The notes beneath the pieces are model-generated. The model was not told the origin of the DNA. It worked only from the letters and a program-made list of their open reading frames with translations, and ran no database searches. Both the position numbers and the translations under genes were made by a program. A stretch of DNA of 64,000 bases from Devosia aurantiaca (GTDB lineage: Bacteria; Pseudomonadota; Alphaproteobacteria; Rhizobiales; Devosiaceae): the NCBI RefSeq assembly GCF_011058215.1, contig NZ_JAALFG010000001.1, positions 129,001 through 193,000 on the forward strand, given 5' to 3'. This document shows positions 1 through 8,742 of the stretch, one piece after another (position 1 is the first letter of the stretch; every line of letters begins with the position of its first letter).

Positions 1-246
1 GCAAAAACCCGGTCAACCCTCATAAAACTAAGTGTCCAAGCCTTGCCGCTCCTCACCTTTATGAGTACCGTGCGGCCATCGATACGGGAAAGGGCACTTC
101 GCTGACCAGGTCCATTGTTGATGGTGCGCCGAGCGCGCCACGATATGCGCCCAAATCTGGGCTGATCCTTGCGACTGCCCCGCGCGCCTTCCCGCGCCCC
201 TGAAATTCACCTCCCCATACGGTCCACATCAGGAGACTTGGCCCTC

Positions 247-1329
247 ATGACAAAGTCGCTCGCCATCGCCCTTGGCGCCCTTCTCGCCGCCTCCCCGGCC
301 TTTGCCCAGGAAGAGCCGATCCTTAACGTCTACAACTGGTCCGATTACATCGCAGAAGACACGATCGCCAATTTCACGGCGGAAACCGGCATCCAGGTCA
401 ATTACGACGTCTACGACAACAACGAGATCGTCGACGCCAAGCTCCTCGCCGGCAATTCCGGCTACGACATCGTCGTCCCTTCCGGCAATTTCCTCGCCCG
501 CCAGATTATGGCCGGCCTGATCCTGCCGCTCGACAAGAGCCAGCTGACGAACCTGGGAAATCTCGATCCCGTCGCCATGCAAACCGTGGCCGAGCTTGAT
601 CCCGACAACGCCCATGGCGTTCCCTATATGCTCAACACCATCGGCCTCGGCTACAACACCGCCAAGGTCGCCGAAGCCCTGGGCACCGATACCCCGCCCA
701 CCAGCTGGGACCTCCTGTTCGATCCGGAAACCGTCGGCAAGCTCGCCTCCTGCGGCGTCGCCGTCATGGATAGCCCCTCCGAAGTCGTCGGCGCTGCGCT
801 CCACTATCTCGGCCTCGATCCGAATTCGGAGAGCGAAGAAGATCTCGCCAAGGCCGAGGAACTGCTCAATTCCATCAAGCCGTCGGTGCGTTACTTCCAC
901 TCCTCGCAATATATCGATGACCTCGGCAATGGCGAAATCTGCCTCGCTATGGGCTATTCGGGCGACATGTTCATCGCCGCCGATGCGGCTGCCGAAGGCA
1001 CAGAGATCAGCTATCTGATCCCCTCCGAAGGCGCGCCGACCCTTTACGACGTCCTCGCCATCCCAGCCGATGCGCCGCATCCGCAGAATGCCCACAAGTT
1101 CATCGACTATATCCTGCGTCCCGAAGTCGTGGCCGAGATCACCAACACCGTGTTCTATGCCAACCCGAACCCGGCTTCACTCGAATTCGTCGATGAAGAG
1201 GTCAAGTCCAATCCCTCGATCTATCCGTCGTCCGAAACGCTGGCCGCCGGCTTCACCATGCGGGCGCACACACCTGAATTCGAAGAGCTCTTGACCCGCA
1301 CCTGGACCCGCATCAAAACGGGCCAGTAA
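247..1329 (+). CDS. potF: Polyamine ABC transporter substrate-binding protein (PotF-like)
   Basis: Periplasmic receptor that would bind putrescine or spermidine and deliver it to the PotGHI permease encoded just downstream. The ATG at 247 is chosen because AGGAGA lies at 231-236 and the product then begins with a clear signal peptide (hydrophobic ALGALLAASPAFA, cleavage before QEEP). The mature protein opens with the family hallmark LNVYNWSDYI, followed by the TGIQVNYDVYDNNE stretch. Length is 360 aa, normal for PotD/PotF. An upstream in-frame start at 169 would bury the signal peptide. First gene of a four-gene operon; exact polyamine specificity cannot be read from sequence. Confidence 0.9.
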   Translation: MTKSLAIALGALLAASPAFAQEEPILNVYNWSDYIAEDTIANFTAETGIQVNYDVYDNNEIVDAKLLAGNSGYDIVVPSGNFLARQIMAGLILPLDKSQLTNLGNLDPVAMQTVAELDPDNAHGVPYMLNTIGLGYNTAKVAEALGTDTPPTSWDLLFDPETVGKLASCGVAVMDSPSEVVGAALHYLGLDPNSESEEDLAKAEELLNSIKPSVRYFHSSQYIDDLGNGEICLAMGYSGDMFIAADAAAEGTEISYLIPSEGAPTLYDVLAIPADAPHPQNAHKFIDYILRPEVVAEITNTVFYANPNPASLEFVDEEVKSNPSIYPSSETLAAGFTMRAHTPEFEELLTRTWTRIKTGQ

Positions 1330-1386
1330 TTGTCTTCAGCAAGGGGCGGCGCAAGCTGCCCTTCACTCTTGAGCAGAGACCGCCAA

Positions 1387-2541
1387 ATGGCCAAGAAACC
1401 ACAACAGCTTGCCATCGACACTCGCCCTTGGCGTGATCCCTCCAACAACAAGCCCTTTGTCCGCATCAAGAACGTCACCAAGAAATTCGGTGACATCACT
1501 GCGGTCTATGACGTTTCGCTCGACATCTACCGCTCCGAACTCTTCTGCCTCCTGGGCGGCTCGGGCTCCGGCAAGTCGACGCTTCTGCGCATGCTGGCCG
1601 GCTTTGAACGCCCCACTTCGGGCACGATCGAAATCGATGGCCAGGACATGACCGACGTGCCGCCCTATCAGCGGCCGGTCAACATGATGTTCCAGTCCTA
1701 TGCGCTCTTCCCGCACATGTCGGTCGAGCAGAACATCGCCTATGGTCTCAAGCGCGATCACCTGCCCCGCGACGAGATCAACGCTCGCGTCGCCGAGCTC
1801 CTGGCCCTGGTCAAGCTCCAGGACTATGGCAAGCGCCGTCCGCACCAGCTCTCCGGCGGCCAGCGCCAGCGTGTGGCGCTTGCCCGCGCTTTGGCAAAGC
1901 GTCCCAAGCTGCTGCTACTCGATGAACCCCTTGGCGCGCTCGACAAGAAGCTGCGCGAGGAAACCCAGTTCGAACTGGTAAAAATCCAGGAACAGCTTGG
2001 CGTCACCTTTATCGTGGTCACCCACGACCAGGAAGAAGCCATGACCCTTGCGACCCGCATCGGCGTCATGAACCAGGGCGAAATCGCCATGATCGGCGAG
2101 CCCACCGATATCTACGAATTCCCCAATTCGCGCTTCGTCGCCGGCTTCATCGGCTCCGCCAACATGGTCGAAGGCGTCGTCAGCGAAGACGAACCCGATC
2201 ACGTCCGCATCCGCTCGGCGGAACTGGGCTGCGATATCTATGTCGGCCACGGCGTCGATTGCGCCCCCGACCAGATCCTCTGGTGGGCCATTCGCCCCGA
2301 AAAGATGTCGATCTCACGCGAGCGCCCCGTAGGCCTCTTCGACGCCAACGTCACCAAGGGGGTGGTCGAGGAAATCGCCTATCTCGGCGATATCTCGCTT
2401 TACCAGATCGTCCTTGAAAGCGGCAAACGCATCCGCGTCAGCCAGACCAATTCCGTCCGCGGCAACCCCGACGCCATCACCTGGGAAGAAACCGTCTACG
2501 TCACCTGGAACGACAATGCCGGCTCGGTGCTGACGTCATGA
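1387..2541 (+). CDS. potG: Polyamine ABC transporter ATP-binding protein (PotG/PotA-like)
   Basis: Cytoplasmic ATPase powering the polyamine importer. Walker A is GGSGSGKST, the signature is LSGGQRQRVALARALA and Walker B is LLLLDEPLGALD, followed by the H-loop THDQEEA. A C-terminal TOBE-like domain of about 130 residues follows the nucleotide-binding domain, as in PotA/PotG. Start ATG 1387 (MAKKPQQLAI) gives 384 aa; an in-frame alternative reaches back to 1330, directly after the potF stop. A palindromic repeat lies between this gene and the permease genes. Confidence 0.9.
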   Translation: MAKKPQQLAIDTRPWRDPSNNKPFVRIKNVTKKFGDITAVYDVSLDIYRSELFCLLGGSGSGKSTLLRMLAGFERPTSGTIEIDGQDMTDVPPYQRPVNMMFQSYALFPHMSVEQNIAYGLKRDHLPRDEINARVAELLALVKLQDYGKRRPHQLSGGQRQRVALARALAKRPKLLLLDEPLGALDKKLREETQFELVKIQEQLGVTFIVVTHDQEEAMTLATRIGVMNQGEIAMIGEPTDIYEFPNSRFVAGFIGSANMVEGVVSEDEPDHVRIRSAELGCDIYVGHGVDCAPDQILWWAIRPEKMSISRERPVGLFDANVTKGVVEEIAYLGDISLYQIVLESGKRIRVSQTNSVRGNPDAITWEETVYVTWNDNAGSVLTS

Positions 2542-2551
2542 GCGCGAACTT

Positions 2552-2738
2552 CCCCTCATCCGGCGCTACGCGCCACCTTCTCCCGCGAGGGGAGAAGGGA
2601 CTGACTGCGAACGCTCGGCGCCATCCCCTTCTCCCCTTGCGGGAGAAGGTGCCCGAAGGGCGGATGAGGGGTTTCTCCCTTTCCCTCGCCCCTTCTGGGA
2701 GAGGGTGGATCGCGCGCAGCGCGAGACGGGTGAGGGGT
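2552..2738. repeat. Palindromic intergenic repeat between potG and potH
   Basis: Left arm about 2552-2600 (CCCCTCATCCGGCGC... GAGAAGGG) is inversely repeated at about 2625-2671 (CCCCTTCTCCCC... GGATGAGGGG). A third, partial unit follows at 2677-2737. It can fold into a long GC-rich stem. REP-like elements of this kind are common in Hyphomicrobiales. It sits inside the pot operon and could reduce expression of the distal genes. Confidence 0.8.
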
Positions 2739-2746
2739 ATTCTCGC

Positions 2747-3698
2747 ATGAGCCACGACCCCACCTACCCACCGCCCCGCCGCCTGCGCCCCTGGAACGCC
2801 GTCGAGCGCCGTCTCGCCAAGGTCGGCATCACCGGCCGCATGCTGGTGCTGGCCGCGCCGGCGCTGTGGCTCCTGATCTTCTTCCTGATCCCGCTTGCCG
2901 TGGTCTTCGGCATTTCGCTCGCCACCAAGCAGTTCGGCCGCCCGCCCTATTCCGCCCTTCTCTCCACCGAAGACGGCACCGTGCAGCTCACCCTGCACCT
3001 TTCCAACTACATTCATTCGCCTTTTCACCGACAATCTTTATGTCGCCGCCTACCTTTCCTCGATCCGCATCGCCGCGATCGCCACGATCATCACCCTGAT
3101 CGTCGGCTATCCCATGGCCTATGCCATCGCGCGCGCGCCCGACCGCTGGCGCAATATCTTGCTGATGCTGGTAATCCTTCCATTCTTCACCTCCTTCCTC
3201 CTGCGCGTTTACGCCCTTACGGGCTTCATGCGCGGCAACGGCGTCATCAACCAGGTCCTGGGCCTGTTCGGCGTCCAGCCGCTGGTGATGATGCAGACAG
3301 ATTTTGCCGTCTATGTCGGCATCGTCTACACCTACCTGCCCTTCATGATCCTGCCGCTCTATACGACGCTGGTGAAGCTCGACACCTCGCTCTTCGAAGC
3401 CTCTGCCGACCTTGGCGCCAAGCCGCTCCGCACCTTCCTTTCGGTGACGCTGCCGCTGTCGCTGCCCGGCATTATCGCCGGCTCCATGCTGGTCTTCATC
3501 CCGGCCATCGGTGAATTCGTCATCCCGTCGCTGCTCGGCGGTCCCGAAACCCTGATGATCGGCCGCGTTCTTTGGGACGAGTTCTTCACCAATGCCAATT
3601 GGCCCCGCGCTGCCGCGGTTGCCATGGCCATGCTCCTGGTGGTCGTCGTGCCCATCATGCTGTTGCAGCGCGCCCAGGGCGCGGTGGTGGAGAAGTAA
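2747..3698 (+). CDS. potH: Polyamine ABC transporter permease (PotH-like), frame broken near 3010
   Basis: Inner-membrane permease subunit of the polyamine importer. The N-terminal part (MSHDPTYPPPRR, then a first TM helix around LVLAAPALWLLIFFLIPLAV) is in one frame and the rest (RLFTDNLYVAAYL to the stop) in the next. The two parts join at about 3010-3020, where one extra base appears to be present. The EAA loop typical of the family is visible as EASADLGAKPLRTF. Restored length is about 316 aa, normal for PotH. Since both halves remain intact I treat it as one functional gene with a consensus error. The stop lies one base before potI. Confidence 0.8.
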
Positions 3699-3699
3699 C

Positions 3700-4509
3700 A
3701 TGCGTCGTGGCTGGTTCCTTCCCATCGCTGCCGCGCTCGGCTTCTCCTTCCTTTATGCGCCGATCGTCAGCCTCGTCATTTTCAGCTTCAACGAAAACCG
3801 GCTGGTCACCGTCTGGTCCGGCTTCTCGCTGAAATGGTATGGTGAACTCTTCCGCGATCCGCAGATGCTGGGCGCCGCCTGGCTGAGCCTTCAGATCGCA
3901 GCCCTCGCGGCCTCGATTGCCCTCGTTCTCGGCACCCTGGCCGCCGTCGCCCTCGTCCGCTTCCGCCGCTTCAAGGGCCGCACGCTTTTTTCCGGCATGG
4001 TCTCCGCCCCGCTAGTCATGCCCGACGTCATCACCGGCCTCGCGCTCCTGCTGCTCTTTGTCGCCATGGAGTCGCTGATCGGCTGGCCGCGCGGCCGCGG
4101 CATGCTAACCATCGTTATCGCCCACGCCACCTTCTGCACGGCCTATGTCTGCGTCGTCGTCCAGTCTCGTCTGTCCGACTTCGACCGCAGCCTTGAAGAA
4201 GCCGCGATGGACCTGGGCGCCTCGCCCCTGCGCACCTTCTTCGACGTCACCCTGCCCATTATCGCTCCGGCCCTGGTCTCGGGCTGGCTCCTGGGCTTCA
4301 CGCTGTCGCTCGACGACCTCGTCATCGCCAGCTTCGTCTCCGGCCCCGGCTCCTCCACACTGCCCATGGTCATCTTCTCGAAAGTCCGCCTAGGCGTCTC
4401 TCCCGACGTCAACGCCCTGGCGACGATCATCATCGGCATCGTCGCCCTCGGCGTGCTGGCGGCAACAATCATTCAGCTCAGGTCGAAGCCAAAGAAGGCG
4501 CGGGTATAG
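3700..4509 (+). CDS. potI: Polyamine ABC transporter permease (PotI-like)
   Basis: Second permease subunit of the polyamine importer, 269 aa. The ATG at 3700 follows the potH stop by one base, so the genes are probably translationally coupled. Several TM helices are apparent and the cytoplasmic EAA loop reads EEAAMDLGASPLRTF, the ATPase contact site. An upstream in-frame extension to 3592 lies entirely within potH and is rejected. Last gene of potFGHI. Confidence 0.88.
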   Translation: MRRGWFLPIAAALGFSFLYAPIVSLVIFSFNENRLVTVWSGFSLKWYGELFRDPQMLGAAWLSLQIAALAASIALVLGTLAAVALVRFRRFKGRTLFSGMVSAPLVMPDVITGLALLLLFVAMESLIGWPRGRGMLTIVIAHATFCTAYVCVVVQSRLSDFDRSLEEAAMDLGASPLRTFFDVTLPIIAPALVSGWLLGFTLSLDDLVIASFVSGPGSSTLPMVIFSKVRLGVSPDVNALATIIIGIVALGVLAATIIQLRSKPKKARV

Positions 4510-4672
4510 CGCTCTTCCTCCCGGTGCCTGATCGGCAGTGATCCCGACCGGCCTCTCGGCTTGCCTCGAACAGACGGAGCGCCGTTTGAACCGATCACAA
4601 AAATCGTGAACGACCGTGCCTCTGGACAAGACAGCAAACGAGGCGCATCTTTCGGTCATGTTCAACAATTGC

Positions 4673-4688
4673 AAAGGAGGTGATCCAG
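4673..4688 (+). promoter_or_regulatory. Perfect 16-nt complement of the 16S rRNA 3' tail (very strong RBS)
   Basis: AAAGGAGGTGATCCAG is complementary over 16 nt to the 3' end of alphaproteobacterial 16S rRNA (CTGGATCACCTCCTTT). GGAGG at 4676-4680 stands 7 nt before a GTG at 4688. The downstream pieces TCACCT (4752-4757) and CCTCCT (4766-4771) could pair with this RBS and hide it. The match and pairings are seen; any regulatory role is inference. Confidence 0.55.
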
Positions 4689-4759
4689 TGTCTCATGAGA
4701 ATTTGGTGCTCGAGGTCGTTCTGGGTTTTGGTGTGGCGGTCGGGAGTGATCTCACCTAA
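4688..4759 (+). CDS. Candidate 23-aa small ORF or leader peptide
   Basis: GTG-initiated ORF encoding about MSHENLVLEVVLGFGVAV followed by GSDLT and TAA, preceded by the unusually strong RBS at 4673-4688 and followed by a strong terminator at 4801-4826. An alternative ATG at 4695 in another frame gives a 31-aa tryptophan-containing peptide, but its RBS spacing (14 nt) is poorer. I do not recognise the peptide. It could be a leader in front of purU, a stand-alone small protein, or part of a small RNA. No homology was testable here. Confidence 0.4.
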   Translation: MSHENLVLEVVLGFGVAVGSDLT

Positions 4760-4800
4760 AACACCCCTCCTAGGTCGCTCGAGACCTTAAACTCAGGGAA

Positions 4801-4830
4801 GGCCCGCTCGCAAGAGTGGGCCTTTTCTGT
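4801..4830 (+). terminator. Rho-independent terminator upstream of purU
   Basis: Stem GGCCCGCTC (4801-4809), loop GCAA, stem GAGTGGGCC (4814-4822) with one G-T pair, followed by TTTTCTGTTTT. It ends the transcript that would carry the small ORF, or attenuates read-through into purU at 4894. The rest of the 4510-4893 gap, apart from the small ORF and this hairpin, holds nothing I recognise. Confidence 0.85.
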
Positions 4831-4893
4831 TTTCCTTGACGGGAAGGCTCAGGCCATCGATACCGCTGCCCAGTATCTCAGCGGGTAGCCAGC

Positions 4894-5745
4894 ATGTCGG
4901 CCAATTTCGTCCTGACCCTTTCTTGCGCCGATCGTCCCGGCATCGTTGCGGCCATCACCACCGAGCTGGCGGCGCTCAACGCCAATATCGCCGAAAGCAA
5001 CCAGTTCTGGGATCGCGAAACCGGCCGTTTCTTCATGCGCTTGGCCTTCGCTGCCCCGGATGGCGTGAGCCGCGAGACAATCGAAAAAGCCCTTAAGGCC
5101 CCGATCGCCCGCTTCGACATGCAGACCATGCTGAGCGACGAAAGCCGCCGCAAGCGTATCGCCATTCTGGTCTCGAAGTTCGACCACACCCTCCTGCACC
5201 TGCTTTACCAAATCCGCGTCGGCTGGCTCGATGCCGACGTTGCCGCCGTGATTTCCAATCACGAGGAAGCGCGCAAGATTGCCGAGGACTCTGGCATTCC
5301 GTTCCATTATTTGCCGGTCACCAAGGACACCAAGGTCGCTCAGGAAGCGCAGATCCTCGACATCGTCCGTTCCACCGGCGCCGACCTCGTCGTCCTCGCC
5401 CGCTACATGCAGGTCCTTTCCGACCAGCTCTCCACCCGCCTTTTCGGCCAAGTGATCAACATCCACCACTCGTTCCTGCCAAGTTTTAAGGGCGCCAAGC
5501 CATATCACCAAGCGCATGAGCGCGGCGTCAAGATCATCGGCGCCACCGCCCATTACGTGACCCCCGATCTCGATGAAGGCCCGATTATCGAACAGGAAAC
5601 CGCCCGCGTCACCCACGCCATGAGCCCCGACGACCTCGTCGCCGCCGGCCGCGACATCGAATCGCGCGTCCTCGCCCGCGCCGTAAAGCTCCACCTCGAA
5701 AACCGGGTGATGCTGAATGGAAAGAAAACCGTGGTGTTTGGGTAA
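4894..5745 (+). CDS. purU: Formyltetrahydrofolate deformylase
   Basis: Hydrolyses 10-formyl-tetrahydrofolate to formate and tetrahydrofolate in the cytoplasm, balancing the one-carbon pool. An N-terminal ACT domain (about residues 1-80, LTLSCADRPGIVAAIT) precedes a formyltransferase-fold domain with the catalytic region NIHHSFLPSFKGA, the GATAHYVT segment and DLDEGPI, which supplies the conserved Asp. Length 283 aa is standard. The ATG at 4894 has only a weak RBS. It may be expressed from its own promoter or by read-through of the upstream attenuator-like terminator. Confidence 0.95.
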   Translation: MSANFVLTLSCADRPGIVAAITTELAALNANIAESNQFWDRETGRFFMRLAFAAPDGVSRETIEKALKAPIARFDMQTMLSDESRRKRIAILVSKFDHTLLHLLYQIRVGWLDADVAAVISNHEEARKIAEDSGIPFHYLPVTKDTKVAQEAQILDIVRSTGADLVVLARYMQVLSDQLSTRLFGQVINIHHSFLPSFKGAKPYHQAHERGVKIIGATAHYVTPDLDEGPIIEQETARVTHAMSPDDLVAAGRDIESRVLARAVKLHLENRVMLNGKKTVVFG

Positions 5746-5754
5746 AAAGTTAAG

Positions 5755-5853
5755 CTGCCTCACCCAACCTTCCCTGAAAAGGCCCAGGAATACGAAGAAA
5801 GACCGCACTCGATGGTGCTCCTCCCCCGCCTTACGGGGAGGCCGGGTGGGGGC
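5755..5853. repeat. Palindromic intergenic repeat after purU
   Basis: CCTCACCCAACCTTCCCTG and, further on, CTCCCCCGCCTTACGGGGAG plus GCCGGGTGGGGG form an imperfect inverted repeat. The same motif family occurs between rhaP and rhaQ at 37478-37580. It lies between the convergent ends of purU and the Rrf2 gene and may double as a bidirectional terminator. Confidence 0.6.
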
Positions 5854-5854
5854 T

Positions 5855-6292
5855 CTAAGCCGCGTCCACCGAGATATCCTCAAGATTAAGCGAATCCGCC
5901 AAACTCGTCCGGTCCAGAACCGCTCGTGTCGCCAGTGTCACCCGCTCGAATACGTGCCGGATTTCACAAGACCCCTCGTCCTTGCAATCCTCGCATTTGC
6001 GATAGGCGATCTTGCTCAGGCACGGTAACGGCGCGATCGGTCCGTCGATCAGCCGCAGCACCTCGCCATACATGATCTCCTCGGGTGCCCGGACCAGCTC
6101 ATAACCGCCCATGCGCCCGCGGCGGCTCGTCACGATCCCGGCGCGTTTGAGCTCGAGGAGGATCTGCTCCAGGAACTTCTTTGGGATGGCCTGGTCCCGG
6201 GAGATCTCACCAATCATCCGGCTCTGCCCGCGCCCGGCGCGCGCCAACGCCACGAGGGCGCGCAGAGCATATTTGGCCTTTTGCGAGATCAT
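5855..6292 (-). CDS. Rrf2 family transcriptional regulator with cysteine cluster
   Basis: 145-aa DNA-binding regulator. The N-terminal winged helix begins MISQKAKYALRALVALA, as in IscR/NsrR/CymR relatives, with recognition-helix region IPKKFLEQILLELKRAGIV and wing GRMGGYELVR. Toward the C-terminus it carries PCLSKIAYRKCEDCKDEGSC, four cysteines suggesting an Fe-S cluster or redox sensing. It lies three bases downstream of the antiporter gene on the same strand, so the two are probably co-transcribed. Its targets are unknown. Confidence 0.88.
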   Translation of the reverse strand: MISQKAKYALRALVALARAGRGQSRMIGEISRDQAIPKKFLEQILLELKRAGIVTSRRGRMGGYELVRAPEEIMYGEVLRLIDGPIAPLPCLSKIAYRKCEDCKDEGSCEIRHVFERVTLATRAVLDRTSLADSLNLEDISVDAA

Positions 6293-6295
6293 GGT

Positions 6296-8591
6296 CTAGC
6301 TCTTGGACTCCGGCTCCACCGGCGGCACGGTGCCGGTACCCTCCGCCGCCTTCTTACGGCTCCGCCTTGGCTTGGTGGCTTTGGGGGCGGGCACGACTTC
6401 GTCGATGTCTGCCGGAGCCTCGCCAATTTCCGGCGCCGATTCAACCGGCACGATCTCTGCCGAAGGCACGGGCTCCGCCTCGGCGGCAACCACCACCTCG
6501 GCTGCCGTCTCCTCGTCGATCACCACGGCCTCGACCACCTCGACGGCTTCGATCTCGTCATCGGCATCCGGCTCTTCCACCGGCGGCGGCAGGTCGATTT
6601 GAGGCTCGTCGGCCGGCGGCAGCTGAGCCTCGACCACGGTGATCTCGGCTTCCGGCGACGGCGCTTCGAGGCTCGGTTCGCTGATGACTTCGACCGTCTC
6701 GAGCACTACGGGTTCCGCCGCGTTGATCGCTGCGCTCGCCACGATGTTCTCGCCAACGGGCAGCTTGGTCGTCTCGTGCATCGGGTTTGCTGCGCCTTCA
6801 TTGCGCAGGAACTGCAAAATGCCCTTGCCGATCTCGCGCTCGCCGCGGATCACCGTCGAGGCACCCAGCCCGCGCAGGAAGCTTTCTTCCTCCTCGGAAT
6901 AGGCGCGGGCAATAATCGAAATCCCGGGATTGAGCTTGCGCCCGCTTTCGCAGACCGTGCCGGCTTCAAAGCCATTGGAAATCGCGACGAGGAGATTTCG
7001 AGCCGCCGGCAGATTGGCCAGCCGCAACACGTCCTGGCTTGCCGCATTGCCGAATATCACCTCGAAGCCCTCGGCGCGGGCGGCAGCAACGTCGTGATCG
7101 CTATCTTCGATCACCACCAACCCGCCGCGGTCTGCCTTGATGCCAGCAGCAACGATCCGGCCGACCTGGCCATACCCGACCAGCACTGTATGCCCGGTCT
7201 GGTGCGATGGCTCGCCGGTATCGTCATCGGCACCTGGTGCTCCGCGATCCACCGCGGCAGTGCTTGGCGCATCCGTTGTGATCGGTCCCTGCGCCGCCAT
7301 GCTCGGCTCGCGACGCGTGTCTGTTGCCACATCGGGTTCGAAGCTCCGGCGGAAGCCGGCGCGTGCTTCGAGCCGCGGCTTGAGCACATCGAGCGCCATG
7401 AACACGACGGGGTTGAGCACGATCGAGATCAGCGCGCCGGCAAGGATCAAGTCCTGGCCCTCGGGTGGCAGGATCGCCAGCGCAACACCCATGCTGGCGA
7501 GGATAAACGAGAACTCGCCGATCTGCGCCAGGGAGGCCGAAATGGTGAGCGCCGTCGAGATCGGTCGCCTTGCAAGGATCACGATCGCAAAAGCCGCCAG
7601 CGACTTGCCGACCACGATGATGAAAACCGTCGCCAGCACCAGAAGCGGCTGGGTGACAATGATCATTGGGTCAAACAGCATGCCGACCGAAACAAAGAAC
7701 AGAACGGCAAAGGCGTCGCGCAGCGGCAGCGTCTCCTGCGCAGCCCGGTGGCTCAGCTCGCTTTCCGAAAGGATCATGCCGGCAAAGAAGGCACCCAGCG
7801 CCAGCGACACGCCGAATAACACGGCCGATCCCAGGGCCACGCCGAGCGCGATGGCCAGCACGGCCAACCGGAACAGTTCACGGCTGCCGGTATGGGCCGT
7901 GCCATGCAGCGCCCAGGGAATGACGCGCCGCCCGACGACAAGCATGAAGCCGACAAAGGCCGCGACCTTGATCAGCGTCAGGATCAAAATGCCCCAGATG
8001 CCGACTTGACACCAAGGAGCCGCGTCACAAAGGACACGAATGGATCATGTACCCCGGTATCGCCGCCATTTAAGCTCGCGATGGCCGGCACCAGAACCAG
8101 CGCCAGAACCATGGCCAGGTCTTCGACGATCAACCAGCCGACCGCGATGCGGCCACGCTCGCTCTCGATCAAGCGCCGGTCCTGCAGCGCCTTGAGCAGC
8201 ACGACGGTCGAAGCCACCGAAAGCGCGAGGCCAAAAAGGATCGAGCCGAACAACTCCCAACCCAGAAGTAGGCCCAGGACTGTGCCGAGCAACGTCGCAA
8301 AGCCCATCTGTGCCACGGCGCCCGGAATGGCGAGCGCCCGCACGCTCATCAGGTCCTTGAGCGAAAAGTGGAGACCCACGCCGAACATCAGCAGAATGAC
8401 GCCGATTTCCGCGAGCTCCGAGCCCAGCTGCTGGTCTGCCACGAAGCCAGGCGTATGTGGCCCGACGAGGATACCGGCAAAGAGATACCCCACCAGAGGT
8501 GGCATCCTGAACCGGTTGGCGATCATGCCAAAGATAAAGGCCAGCACCAGACCCGCGACGATCGTTGAGATCAGGGGGTGTCATGGTGCAT
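6296..8591 (-). CDS. KefB/YbaL-type cation:proton antiporter (CPA2) with TrkA-N domain; two frame breaks
   Basis: Inner-membrane monovalent cation/proton antiporter. Start is ATG 8591 (MHHDTP..., the usual YbaL opening). A G5 run at 8574-8578 lacks one G, bringing an early stop. A second one-base loss at about 8003-8013 separates the next segment (RMPPLVGYLFAGILVGPHTP to FVTRLLG) from the remainder. The third part carries more TM helices, then a Rossmann TrkA-N domain (TGHTVLVGYGQVGRIVAAGI). Restored length is about 765 aa. The last 130 or so residues are an unusual acidic Pro/Glu/Val-rich tail ending in a basic PRRSRKK patch, not part of the family core. Potassium is the likely ion, unproven. 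Confidence 0.82.
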
Positions 8592-8742
8592 TCGCGCCTC
8601 CGTGCGGGTTTGAAAATCTCTATCGGGACAATGGGGTAACGACATTCCGAGCGCAAGCGTTCATCGGCAAAAGCCGATTGTCCGTTAGGCTAAGAAGCGA
8701 CCATGCGCTCATAAAGGCAGCAAACTTGGCTGAAGTTGGGTC

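Noticed and set aside
1..246. A short minus-strand ORF at the left edge (28-210)
   Set aside because: No domain, no RBS, overlaps the pot operon promoter region; nothing else recognisable here.
4695..4790. 31-codon ATG ORF with three tryptophans as a Trp-type leader peptide
   Set aside because: Its RBS spacing is poor and the downstream gene purU has no tryptophan link; the GTG ORF is better placed.
6281..7819. A 512-codon plus-strand frame opposite the antiporter gene
   Set aside because: His/Arg-rich antisense shadow of a gene with clear family motifs.
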